64,000 bases of DNA from an uncultured Eubacteriales bacterium (GTDB lineage: Bacteria > Bacillota > Clostridia > Oscillospirales > Oscillospiraceae). Under the pieces are notes generated by a model. The model saw only the letters and a list, made by a program, of their open reading frames with translations, had not been told where the DNA came from and ran no database searches. The position numbers and the translations under genes are program-made. The stretch's first letter is position 1. Each line of letters opens with the position of its first letter. Of the stretch, positions 34,389 to 42,077 are shown piece after piece. The stretch lies in the NCBI GenBank assembly GCA_949296115.1, contig CASFNR010000012.1:27413-91412 (forward strand), written 5' to 3'.

Positions 34389-36686
34389 TTACCGATTTTC
34401 CGGCAGGCTCATGGCAACCTTCTCCGGGGTGATGGGCAGTTCCCGGTGCCAGACGCCGGTGGCCCGATAGATGGCGTGGGCGATGGCGGGAGCCGGGGTG
34501 TTGATAACAATTTCCCCGATGGACTTGGCGCCGAAGGGGCCGGTGGGCTCATAGCTGTGCTCGAACTCCACCCGCAGCCTGCCCATATCCAGCCGGGTGG
34601 GCAGCTTGTACTGCATAAACGAGGACTCCATGGGACAGCCCTTGCTGTCGTAGGTTACGTTCTCCATCAGGGTGTGGCCGATGCCCTGGACAATGCCGCC
34701 CTCGGTCTGGGTCCGGGCCAGGGCCGGGTTCACGGGAATGCCGCAGTCCACCACAGCCATGTAGTCCAGAATGGTCACAAGCCCCGTCTCCTTGTCCAGC
34801 TCGATCTCCACCATGCCCACCATATAGGGCGGGGGTGAGACGGGGGAGGAGTGGGTGGCGGTGACCTGCACCGCCTGGTTGTTGAATGCCTGGGACTTGT
34901 AGGAGATGTCCTCCAGGCTGACGGTCTGCTGGGTGTTCACCCGGCGGACCTGCTTGCCCTCGAACACCACTTCCTCCGGCTGGCAGTTCATCATCTCCGC
35001 TGCTACGGCGCAGATCTGCTTGCGCAGGTCGGCACAGGCTTTCTCCACGGCTTTGCCGGTGATGTAGGTGGTGGAGGAGGCGTAGGAGCCGGAATCGTAG
35101 GGGGACACGTCGGTGTCCGCCCCGAATACCGCCACATCGTCCACGTCGCAGTCCATGCACTCGGCCACCATCTGAGCCAGGATGGTGTCGCAGCCGGTGC
35201 CCATGTCCGCCGCGCCGATGATCAGGTTGTAGGTACCGTCGTCGCTGAGCTTCACCGTGGCGGAACCCACGTCCACGTGGGAGATGCAGGAACCCTGCAT
35301 GGCCATGGCCACACCGGCGGCCCGGACCTTGCCGTTGCCCATGTTCCGCACCGGGTACTTCTCCGCCCAGCCGAACATCTGACGGCAGTGCTCCATGCAC
35401 CGGTCCAGGGCGCAGGCGTTGGCGACTTCTCCATAGTAGGCGGGCATGACCATGCCCTCTTTCACCATGTTCTTGTCCCGGATTTCCGTGGGGTCCATGC
35501 CCAGCTGCTCTGCCAGCTCGTTGACGGTGGTCTCCAGGGCGAAGATGCCCTGGGTGGCCCCGTAGCCCCGATAGGCTCCCGCTGCCTGGTGGTTGGTGTA
35601 GACCACATCGTAGCTGAAACGGTAGGCTTCCAGGCCGCCGGTATACAGGGGGATGGATTTGTGACCGGACAGACCCACGGTGGTGGGGCCGTGTTCGCCG
35701 TAGGCGCCGGTGTTGGACAGGGTGTACAGGTCCAGCACCCGGATTTTGCCGTCCTTGCTGGCACCCAGCCGGACCCGGATTTCCATTTCGTGCCGGGGAG
35801 AGCCGGCAATCTGGGCCTCCTCCCGGGTGTAAATCAATTCCGCCGCCCGGCCGGTTTTCAGGGTGACAAAGGCGGGGTAGACCTCGCATACCGCCGTCTG
35901 CTTGGCACCGAAACCGCCGCCGATCCGGGGCTTTTCCACCCGGATTTTGCTCTTGGGAATGCCCAGGGCCCGGGAGAGAATCCGGCGGCAGTGGAACACA
36001 ATCTGGGTGGAGGAGATCACATGGAGCCGTCCGTACCGGTCCAGGTCGGTGTAGGTGCGGAAGGTCTCCATCATGGCCTGATTGAAGGCCTTGGTATGGT
36101 AGGTTCGGTCCAGGACGATGTCGCAGTCCGCCATCACACCATCCACATCGCCGTGGAAGTTGGTTTCGCTGGCCACCAGGTTCCGTTTGGGGTCGCCGCC
36201 CACGTCGCAGGGGGGACACCAGTCCTCCTCCGGGTGAACCAGAATGGGATTGTCCTTGGCGGTGCGGAAATCCAGCACCGGCTCCAGGACGTCATACTGC
36301 ACTTTAATCAGTTTTTTCGCCTTTTCCGCCGCCTTCTCCGTCTCGGCGGCGATGATAGCCACCACATCCCCGGCAAAGCGGACATGCCGGTCAATAATCA
36401 GCCGGTCATAGGGAGAGGGTTCCGGATAGGTCTGACCGGCAATGGCAAACCGGGTCTGGGGCACATCCTCCCAGGTATAGACATCCACCACCCCGGGGAC
36501 CTTCTTGGCGATGGCGGTGTTGATGCTGCGGACCATGGCGTTGGCATGGGGACTGCGCAGAATCTTCACCACCAGGGCGTCCTTGGGGGTGACGTCGTCG
36601 GTGTACACCGCTTTTCCCAGCAGCAGCTGCATGGAATCCTTCTTGCGGATGGATTTGCCCACGGTTTTGTACTGTCTTTGCTCCAT
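34389..36686 (-). CDS. Molybdenum hydroxylase (xanthine dehydrogenase family), large molybdopterin subunit
   Basis: A 765-residue catalytic subunit that hydroxylates purines or other N-heterocycles at the molybdenum centre. The N-terminal domain has GKAVYTDDV and VRSINTAIAKKVPGV; the cofactor domains have GGGFGAKQTAVCE near residue 260, GAYRGYGATQG, and GPFGAKSIGEIV near the C-terminus, with the catalytic Glu in SIGE. ATG 36686 follows AAGGAGGTTACC. The separate Fe-S and FAD genes lie upstream on the same transcript, so this is a three-subunit enzyme. The fused GCDTSN-type Fe-S partner points to the clostridial branch that includes selenium-dependent hydroxylases, but substrate and selenium use are not proven. 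Confidence 0.9.
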   Translation of the reverse strand: MEQRQYKTVGKSIRKKDSMQLLLGKAVYTDDVTPKDALVVKILRSPHANAMVRSINTAIAKKVPGVVDVYTWEDVPQTRFAIAGQTYPEPSPYDRLIIDRHVRFAGDVVAIIAAETEKAAEKAKKLIKVQYDVLEPVLDFRTAKDNPILVHPEEDWCPPCDVGGDPKRNLVASETNFHGDVDGVMADCDIVLDRTYHTKAFNQAMMETFRTYTDLDRYGRLHVISSTQIVFHCRRILSRALGIPKSKIRVEKPRIGGGFGAKQTAVCEVYPAFVTLKTGRAAELIYTREEAQIAGSPRHEMEIRVRLGASKDGKIRVLDLYTLSNTGAYGEHGPTTVGLSGHKSIPLYTGGLEAYRFSYDVVYTNHQAAGAYRGYGATQGIFALETTVNELAEQLGMDPTEIRDKNMVKEGMVMPAYYGEVANACALDRCMEHCRQMFGWAEKYPVRNMGNGKVRAAGVAMAMQGSCISHVDVGSATVKLSDDGTYNLIIGAADMGTGCDTILAQMVAECMDCDVDDVAVFGADTDVSPYDSGSYASSTTYITGKAVEKACADLRKQICAVAAEMMNCQPEEVVFEGKQVRRVNTQQTVSLEDISYKSQAFNNQAVQVTATHSSPVSPPPYMVGMVEIELDKETGLVTILDYMAVVDCGIPVNPALARTQTEGGIVQGIGHTLMENVTYDSKGCPMESSFMQYKLPTRLDMGRLRVEFEHSYEPTGPFGAKSIGEIVINTPAPAIAHAIYRATGVWHRELPITPEKVAMSLPENR

Positions 36687-36696
36687 GGTAACCTCC

Positions 36697-37152
36697 TTAT
36701 CCCTTGCGGCTGTTGAGATAATTGCGAATGCCCCGGAGCTGGCCGTCGTAGCCGGAGCAGCGGCACAGATTCCCCGCCAGGTAGGCCCGAATCTCATCGT
36801 CAGTGGGGTCGGGAATCTCCCGGAGCAGGGCGATGGTGTTCATCACGAAGCCCGGGTTGCAGAAGCCGCACTGGTCGGAGCCCTGGTCGGCGATGAAGCC
36901 CACAAAATCCTTTGCTTCCTCCTGAAGCCCCTCCAGGGTCTGGATGCTGTGACCGTCGGCCCGGACTGCCAGCACCGAGCAGGAGAGGACGGGCTTTCCA
37001 TCCATCAGCACGGTGCAAAGCCCACAGTTGCTGGTGTCGCAGCCCCGCTTCACGCTGTAGCAGCCATGCTCCCGGAGAAAGTCCAGCAGCACACAATCCG
37101 GGGTAACCGAGGCGGTCAGGGGCCTGCCGTTGAGTGTGAGTTTGATGTCCAT
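36697..37152 (-). CDS. Molybdenum hydroxylase [2Fe-2S] subunit
   Basis: A 151-residue electron-transfer subunit carrying two [2Fe-2S] clusters. The plant-type cluster uses Cys38, 43, 46 and 58 (KRGCDTSNCGLCTVLMDG, then LSCSV); the helical-domain cluster uses Cys95, 98, 130 and 132 (QCGFCNPGFVM and AGNLCRCSGY). All eight ligands are present. It passes electrons from the molybdenum subunit to the FAD subunit. ATG overlaps the stop of the FAD gene by one base, and the large subunit starts 10 bases after its own stop. Confidence 0.94.
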   Translation of the reverse strand: MDIKLTLNGRPLTASVTPDCVLLDFLREHGCYSVKRGCDTSNCGLCTVLMDGKPVLSCSVLAVRADGHSIQTLEGLQEEAKDFVGFIADQGSDQCGFCNPGFVMNTIALLREIPDPTDDEIRAYLAGNLCRCSGYDGQLRGIRNYLNSRKG

Positions 37153-37943
37153 TATGCCATCCCTCCCAATTCCAGCGCATTGCGCCGGGTGAGCACTTCA
37201 ATCAAGTGGGTGCGGTACTGGGCGCTGCCCCGGAGGTTGCTCTGCGTGGGCACCTGTTCAGCCGCATAGCGGGCGAAAGCCCGGGCGCTGTCCTCGGTGA
37301 TGCCGCCAGCGATCAGCCCGGCATCATCCCGGATGACCACGGCCCGGCCGGGCCGGGCGCCTACAGAAAGGCGGTATTCCCCGCCGATGCAGGACAGAGC
37401 GCAGGCAATCACCGGGAAATCCGTGCGCTGATTGCGCATGGCCCGGTAGACGAATTTTCCGGGGGTTTTCTTCACAATCACCCGCACCAGAATGTCGGTG
37501 TCCGGCTTGCGCCGGGCGAACTCCTCCAGGGGCACCAGGCCGCCCTTATAAAGCTCCACGAAGGCATCCATGGTCTGGAACACCGTCAGCACATCGGAAA
37601 ATCCGAACCGCCCCCACAGGCTCCCGCCGATGGTAGCCAGATTCCGGAACTGAACGCCCACAACATCTTTCACCGCAGCGGCCAGGGCACCCTGGGTGTA
37701 GGTGTTCAGACCAGGGTGCTTTTCCAGCTGCCGCAGGGTGACCATGGCGCCGATGGAGAAGGATTCCGGGGTTTCCTCAATGGTGTCCAGCCCCAGGTCG
37801 CACAGATCGATGGCGGTCTGGATGGTGCCCCGTCCCAGCCGGAGCCAGAGCATCCCGCCCAGAACCCGGCTTCTCCGGCTCTGGTTCAGGGCGTAAGCTT
37901 CCTCCAGGGTTTGGGGGCGAACATAGTTCTGTATGTTCAGCAT
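37152..37943 (-). CDS. Molybdenum hydroxylase FAD-binding subunit
   Basis: A 263-residue flavin subunit, first gene of the three-gene operon. The PCMH-type FAD fold shows GGMLWLRLGRG in place of the common AGGT loop, then FRNLATIGGSLWGRFGFSD, the second flavin loop, and a C-terminal CO-dehydrogenase flavoprotein domain. It accepts electrons from the Fe-S subunit and hands them to NAD+ or another acceptor. AAAAGGAGAC precedes ATG 37943. The chain is slightly shorter than E. coli XdhB (292 residues), as is common in Clostridia. Confidence 0.9.
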   Translation of the reverse strand: MLNIQNYVRPQTLEEAYALNQSRRSRVLGGMLWLRLGRGTIQTAIDLCDLGLDTIEETPESFSIGAMVTLRQLEKHPGLNTYTQGALAAAVKDVVGVQFRNLATIGGSLWGRFGFSDVLTVFQTMDAFVELYKGGLVPLEEFARRKPDTDILVRVIVKKTPGKFVYRAMRNQRTDFPVIACALSCIGGEYRLSVGARPGRAVVIRDDAGLIAGGITEDSARAFARYAAEQVPTQSNLRGSAQYRTHLIEVLTRRNALELGGMA

Positions 37944-37987
37944 GGCAAATGTCTCCTTTTGACGGGTCTAACCCATTTTCTATCACC

Positions 37988-38031
37988 AGTATACCACATA
38001 TCTTGATTTTGGAAAGAGGAATTGCTATAAT
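37988..38031. promoter_or_regulatory. Divergent overlapping promoters of the hydroxylase operon and the ModE-like gene
   Basis: Plus strand: TTGATT (38003-38008), 17-base spacer, TATAAT (38026-38031) for the regulator. Minus strand: TATACT (37993-37988) with only a weak -35 near 38009-38014 for the hydroxylase operon. The minus -35 falls inside the plus spacer, so a protein bound here could switch between the two. Confidence 0.65.
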
Positions 38032-38076
38032 TCTCTCAGAATTTTCACAAAAAGGCTGTTTTCAGGGGGGAAAACC

Positions 38077-38415
38077 ATGAATGTGCGCACCCGCATTATC
38101 TTTCTGGATGAGCAGGGACAGAAATTTTTCGGGGAGGGGCCCTGCCGGCTCCTGCGGGGGGTGGCAGAAACCGGGTCCCTCCATGCTGCCGCGGCCTCCA
38201 TGGACATGGCCTATTCCAAAGCCCTGCGGCTGCTGAAGCATGCGGAGCAGACCCTGGGATTCCCTCTGACCCAGCGCAGCACCGGGGGAAAACACGGCGG
38301 AGGCAGCAGCCTGACGCCGGCGGGAAAGGAGTGGCTGGAGCGGTATGAAGCCTATCGGGATGCCTGTGTGCAGGCAAACCGGCAGCTGTACCGGGAATTT
38401 TATGGAGAAGAATGA
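38077..38415 (+). CDS. ModE-like winged-helix regulator (DNA-binding domain only)
   Basis: A 112-residue LysR-type winged helix: GPCRLLRGVAETGSLHAAAA, SMDMAYSKALRLLKHAEQTL and TGGKHGGGSSLTPAG match the ModE N-terminal domain. The C-terminal molybdate-binding (TOBE) domains of ModE are absent, so if it senses molybdenum status it does so indirectly. It is divergent from the molybdenum hydroxylase and overlaps the cofactor cytidylyltransferase gene, which supports a regulatory role in this small regulon. Confidence 0.85.
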   Translation: MNVRTRIIFLDEQGQKFFGEGPCRLLRGVAETGSLHAAAASMDMAYSKALRLLKHAEQTLGFPLTQRSTGGKHGGGSSLTPAGKEWLERYEAYRDACVQANRQLYREFYGEE

Positions 38416-39001
38416 CGAGAAGAGCCGCCGGGCGGGCTGTGTAATCATGGCCTCCGGCCTGGGGCGGCGGTTCGGGGGGAACAAGCTGTTGGCGGATTTC
38501 GGCGGGGAACCCCTGATCTGCCGGGCGTTCCGGGCCACGGAGGGGATCTTTGACCGCCGGGTGGTGGTGACCCGGCACGAGGAAGTGGCCGATCTGGCCC
38601 GGGGATGGGGGATAGGGGTGGTGCTCCACGACCTGCGCCTGCGCAGCGACACCGTCCGACTGGGGCTGCAGGCGGTGGGAGAAACTGCCGGGTGCCTGTT
38701 CTGCCCTGGGGACCAGCCCCTGCTGAGAAAGGAAACGGTGGCGGCCCTGGCGGCGGCGGGACTGGAAAACCCCGGCGCCATCTGGCGGCCTGCTTTTCAG
38801 GGAACCCCCGGGTCCCCGGTGTGGTTTCCACGGGAGCTGTTTCCGGAGCTGATGACCCTGCCTCCGGGAAAGGGCGGGGGATTTGTGGCGAAACAATACC
38901 CCGGACGGGTGCGCACCATCGCCGCCGGTGCGGAAGAATTGCAGGATGTGGACAGCCCGGAGGACCTGCTCCGGCTGTTGGAATGGCACACCGGACGGTG
39001 A
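38402..39001 (+). CDS. MocA-like molybdenum cofactor cytidylyltransferase
   Basis: A 199-residue nucleotidyltransferase. The NTP-binding signature is IMASGLGRRFGGNKLL near residues 16-31, the metal-binding motif CPGDQPLL lies near residue 101, and GSPVWFPRELFPEL follows. MocA links CMP to molybdopterin to make the cofactor form used by the xanthine dehydrogenase family, so its placement opposite the hydroxylase subunits is functionally coherent. A MobA (guanylyl) role is less likely. ATG 38402 lies within the end of the regulator gene; the ribosome site is weak, suggesting coupling. Confidence 0.84.
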   Translation: MEKNDEKSRRAGCVIMASGLGRRFGGNKLLADFGGEPLICRAFRATEGIFDRRVVVTRHEEVADLARGWGIGVVLHDLRLRSDTVRLGLQAVGETAGCLFCPGDQPLLRKETVAALAAAGLENPGAIWRPAFQGTPGSPVWFPRELFPELMTLPPGKGGGFVAKQYPGRVRTIAAGAEELQDVDSPEDLLRLLEWHTGR

Positions 39002-39020
39002 AGATTCACCGTCCGGTGTG
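38987..39020. terminator. Hairpin terminator between convergent genes, overlapping the MocA end
   Basis: Perfect 15-base inverted repeat CACACCGGACGGTGA / TCACCGTCCGGTGTG with a 4-base loop. The left arm is the last part of the MocA coding sequence. T-tracts are poor, but position and symmetry fit a shared terminator. Confidence 0.65.
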
Positions 39021-39028
39021 TTGCAATC

Positions 39029-39802
39029 CTATAAAATCAGCGTCGTGCCGGTGGAGAGCCGGTGCAGCCGGCTGCCCATCCGCTCTTTCAGAAAATCATA
39101 CTGGGTCTGGCCGGTGCAGTGACCGGTATAGTACACCGTGGGCAGCTGAAGCAGGGCATCCGCCACGGCGGACAGAACCCGGGAATCCTCCTGCTTCATC
39201 AGGTGGAATCCCCCGATGAGAATGTCCGGAGAAAAATACCCGGCGATGTTCTCAATGCCCCGGTGGGAGCAGCCGCTGACCAGAATCCGCCGTCCTTCCT
39301 CCTGGATTTCCAGGTATTGTTCGTGGCGGAAGTCCTCGGGAACCCGGCGGCCCGCCTGCTCCATCTGTAATCCATAGGGTTCTATGGGAAGGGGGCAGGA
39401 AATGGTATTCTTCAAAATTATCCCCGGGGCGGGGGAGAATCCGTCAGGGCAGAAAATCAGCCGCTCCCGGTTCTGCTCCGGCAGGGTCATGCCGATGAAG
39501 GTATCCTTGGCGTTGTAATGAGGCTCCGGGGCCCAGGGGCTGAGGTACACCGGAGCATTAGAATTGAGTTCCAGGAACCGGGAAAGCCCCCCGGTATGGT
39601 CGTAGTGACCGTGGGAAATGACGGCAAAGTCCACCTGGGACAGGTCAATGCCCAGGGCGGCGGCGTTCTCCGCAAAGGCAGCCGTCTGGCCCATGTCGAA
39701 GAGAATCCGGGTTTCCCCGGTTTCCAGGTACAGGCTCAGGCCGTGCTCCGCCGTGACACCGGGGCAGCAGGCGGTATTTTCCTCCAGAACTACCAGTTTC
39801 AT
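39029..39802 (-). CDS. MBL-fold metallohydrolase
   Basis: A 257-residue metallo-beta-lactamase-fold protein. The two-metal motif is VISHGHYDHTGGLSRF (HxHxDH with Tyr before Asp), with a later SGCSHRGIENI and a C-terminal YTGHCTG histidine. This HGHYDH variant marks the group annotated as beta-ribofuranosylaminobenzene 5'-phosphate synthase-like, whose true bacterial substrate is unknown. ATG 39802 follows AAAAGGAGGGC; the frame extends upstream into the protease gene. It overlaps the YgjP-like gene by four bases and ends a three-gene operon beginning with deformylase. Confidence 0.85.
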   Translation of the reverse strand: MKLVVLEENTACCPGVTAEHGLSLYLETGETRILFDMGQTAAFAENAAALGIDLSQVDFAVISHGHYDHTGGLSRFLELNSNAPVYLSPWAPEPHYNAKDTFIGMTLPEQNRERLIFCPDGFSPAPGIILKNTISCPLPIEPYGLQMEQAGRRVPEDFRHEQYLEIQEEGRRILVSGCSHRGIENIAGYFSPDILIGGFHLMKQEDSRVLSAVADALLQLPTVYYTGHCTGQTQYDFLKERMGSRLHRLSTGTTLIL

Positions 39803-40362
39803 GGATTGCCCTCCTTTTCCGGCAGGCAGGCAATCAGCCCCCCACCGTTGTCTTTCAGCCACTGCCGCCGGGTCCGGTAGTCCGGCATCACCGATTCCAC
39901 CAGGGCCCAGAACCGGACCGAATGGTTCAGCTCCTTCCGGTGGCACAGCTCATGGACCACCACATAGTCCTGAATGTCCGGGGGCGTGCGCATCAGCAGG
40001 CAGTTGTAATTCAGATTTCCCGCCGCCGAGCAGCTGCCCCACCGGGTCCGCTGGCTGCGGATGGTAATCCGGCCGTAGGTTACGTTCAGAATCCGGGCAA
40101 AGTAAGCCGTCCGCTCCGGCAGAATCCGGGCAGCCTGCTCCGCCAGAGACCGAAGCTCTGCCGACGTCAGGACCGGCAGCCGGGGGCGGCGGGACAGGGC
40201 TTCCAGATGCCGCTCCAGCCAGGGCCGTTTTTCTTCCAGAAACCGGGTGATTTCCCCCTGGGGCATCCGCCGGGGACAGCGGACCCGGACCTCCCCTCCG
40301 GGGGTGATTTCCAGGGAGAGGGTTTTCCGGGAGGAACGGATGATTTCGTAGGAAATGTCCAT
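39799..40362 (-). CDS. YgjP/SprT-like zinc metallopeptidase (DUF45, M48 family)
   Basis: A 187-residue protein of the DUF45/YgjP family. The zinc motif VVHELCHRKELNHS (HExxH) lies near residue 130, preceded by the family signature RWGSCSAAGNLNYNCLLM, and the N-terminal half is a beta domain (YEIIRSSRKTLSLEITPGG). Its natural substrate is unknown; some relatives have been called UTP pyrophosphatases. Start and stop overlap both neighbours, indicating a tightly coupled operon with deformylase and the MBL protein. Confidence 0.87.
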   Translation of the reverse strand: MDISYEIIRSSRKTLSLEITPGGEVRVRCPRRMPQGEITRFLEEKRPWLERHLEALSRRPRLPVLTSAELRSLAEQAARILPERTAYFARILNVTYGRITIRSQRTRWGSCSAAGNLNYNCLLMRTPPDIQDYVVVHELCHRKELNHSVRFWALVESVMPDYRTRRQWLKDNGGGLIACLPEKEGNP

Positions 40363-40775
40363 CAGATCAGCACCCCGTTCAAGTGGTCGATTTCATGCTG
40401 GATGATCTGGGCGGTGAAGCCGGTGAAGGTTTTGATGCGGATTTGAAACTGCGGTGTCTGCCAGCGGACCTTGATCTTCTGATACCGGCGGCAGGGCCGG
40501 GGACCGCCCAGCAGAGAAAGACAGCTCTCCCGGGCATCATAAGGCATCTGGGCGGAGAGAATCTCCGGGTTCAGCATGGCCTGCTCGGTCCCGTCCTGGT
40601 CAAATACAATAATCCGCTTGGGAATGCCGATCATGTTGGCGGCCATGCCCACGCAGGTTTCCCGGTGGGCACGGAAGGTGTCCAGCAGGTCTTTCAGCAC
40701 CGGAAGATCCGCCTCCCCGGCGGGCTGGGATTTCCGGGCGAGGAGGATGGGGTCGTGTACCAAATCTCGAATCAT
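40362..40775 (-). CDS. def: Peptide deformylase
   Basis: Removes the N-formyl group from nascent proteins; a cytoplasmic metal enzyme of 137 residues. The catalytic motif QHEIDHLNG near the C-terminus and the Cys-bearing ESCLSLLG are present. The first motif reads GMAANMIG instead of GLAAPQIG, so the usual Gln is replaced by Met, a variation seen in a short clostridial subgroup whose activity may differ. It may be a secondary deformylase, with a full-length copy elsewhere. It is first in a three-gene operon. Confidence 0.88.
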   Translation of the reverse strand: MIRDLVHDPILLARKSQPAGEADLPVLKDLLDTFRAHRETCVGMAANMIGIPKRIIVFDQDGTEQAMLNPEILSAQMPYDARESCLSLLGGPRPCRRYQKIKVRWQTPQFQIRIKTFTGFTAQIIQHEIDHLNGVLI

Positions 40776-40805
40776 CGCAGTCTGCCCCCTCTCTGATTTT
40801 TCTAC

Positions 40806-40834
40806 AGTATACCACGTCCCCGCCGGGGACGCAA
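40806..40834 (-). promoter_or_regulatory. Promoter of the def operon
   Basis: Minus strand TTGCGT (40834-40829), 17-base spacer, TATACT (40811-40806), 30 bases upstream of the def start. Confidence 0.75.
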
Positions 40835-40857
40835 CGGGGGGTTTCCCGGGGGAAGCC

Positions 40858-40885
40858 TTGACTTCCAGGGAATTCCCGGTATAAT
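40858..40885 (+). promoter_or_regulatory. Promoter of the EIIC-like gene
   Basis: TTGACT (40858-40863), 16-base spacer, perfect TATAAT (40880-40885), about 32 bases before the start codon. Confidence 0.82.
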
Positions 40886-40917
40886 ATCTTCAATTATGGA
40901 AAAAGAAGGTGGATTTC

Positions 40918-42024
40918 GTGGGAAAAATCAAGGCGTTTCTCGCTCGTAAGGACGTGATGCTCACCATGCAGCGCTATGGCATCGACGCCCTGGGAGCCAT
41001 GGCCCAAGGGCTGTTCTGCACCCTGCTGGTGGGAACCATCCTCAACACCATCGGCCAGCAGCTGGGCATTGGATTCCTCAACGCAGTAATTGTCACCATC
41101 GGAACGGGGGAGGGAGCCGTGGGCTACACCATCGGCGGCCTGGCTTCGGCTATGGTGGGGCCGGGAATTGCCGTGGCCATCGGCTTTGCCCTGCACTGCC
41201 CGTCCCTGGTGCTGTTCTCCCTGATTCCCGTGGGTTTTGCCGCCAACGCCATGGGCGGGGCCGGCGGTCCGCTGGCGGTGTACTTCGTGGCCATTGTGGC
41301 GGCGGAGTGCGGCAAGCTGGTCTCCAAGGAGACCCGGGTGGACATTCTGGTGACCCCCATTGTCACGGTCTTGGTGGGCATCGGGTTTGCGGACGTGGTG
41401 GCGGCTCCCATTGGGGCGGCGGCCTCCGCAGTGGGAGAGTTTGTCAAGTGGGCCACGGTGCTCCAGCCCTTCTGGATGGGCATTCTGGTGTCGGTGGTCA
41501 TTGGGGTGGCCCTGACCCTGCCCATCTCCTCCGCCGCCATCTGCGCTGCTCTGGGCCTGACGGGCCTGGCCGGCGGGGCCGCCGTGGCGGGATGCTGCGC
41601 CCAGATGGTGGGCTTCGCCGTGATGAGCTTCCGGGAGAACAGGTGGGGCGGGCTGGTTGCCCAAGGGGTGGGCACCAGCATGCTGCAAATGCCCAATATT
41701 GTGAAGAATCCCAGAATCTGGATTCCGCCCACCCTGGCTTCCGCCATTACCGGCCCTCTGGCGACCTGCCTGTTCCATCTGGAGATGAACGGGGCCGCCG
41801 TATCGGCGGGAATGGGAACCTGCGGCTTCGTGGGACAGATCGGGGTGTACACCGGCTGGGTCAGCGATATGGCCGCCGGGGTGAAGGCCGGCATCACCCC
41901 CATGGACTGGGCGGGAATGGTGCTGATCTGCTTCATTCTGCCCGCCCTGCTCAGCTGGGGATTCTGCCAGGTGCTGCGCAGATGGGGCTGGATTGGAGAA
42001 AACGACCTGAAGTTGGAACTGTAA
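40918..42024 (+). CDS. PTS_EIIC_2-family membrane transporter
   Basis: A 368-residue polytopic membrane protein with about ten hydrophobic segments and many Gly/Ala-rich helices (IGTGEGAVGYTIGGLASAMVG, NAMGGAGGPLAVYFVAIV, GGAAVAGCCAQMVGFAVMS). This matches the PTS EIIC-like group (PF13303), which usually stands alone without IIA or IIB, as here; phosphorylation-coupled transport is therefore not shown. Substrate unknown. GTG 40918 is preferred over GTG 40909 because AAGAAGG lies 8 bases before it and overlaps the earlier one. Confidence 0.8.
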   Translation: MGKIKAFLARKDVMLTMQRYGIDALGAMAQGLFCTLLVGTILNTIGQQLGIGFLNAVIVTIGTGEGAVGYTIGGLASAMVGPGIAVAIGFALHCPSLVLFSLIPVGFAANAMGGAGGPLAVYFVAIVAAECGKLVSKETRVDILVTPIVTVLVGIGFADVVAAPIGAAASAVGEFVKWATVLQPFWMGILVSVVIGVALTLPISSAAICAALGLTGLAGGAAVAGCCAQMVGFAVMSFRENRWGGLVAQGVGTSMLQMPNIVKNPRIWIPPTLASAITGPLATCLFHLEMNGAAVSAGMGTCGFVGQIGVYTGWVSDMAAGVKAGITPMDWAGMVLICFILPALLSWGFCQVLRRWGWIGENDLKLEL

Positions 42025-42040
42025 TGAAGACGCATAACCT

Positions 42041-42072
42041 TCACCTCCCGGGCATAGCCTTCCGGGAGGTGA
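42041..42072 (+). other. Terminator-like hairpin that also holds the ribosome site of the next gene
   Basis: Perfect 11-base stem TCACCTCCCGG / CCGGGAGGTGA with a 10-base loop, followed by TTGTTTTGG. The 3' arm contains GGGAGGTGA, the ribosome-binding site of the M14 peptidase start at 42078, so folding would hide it. Confidence 0.7.
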
Positions 42073-42077
42073 TTGTT

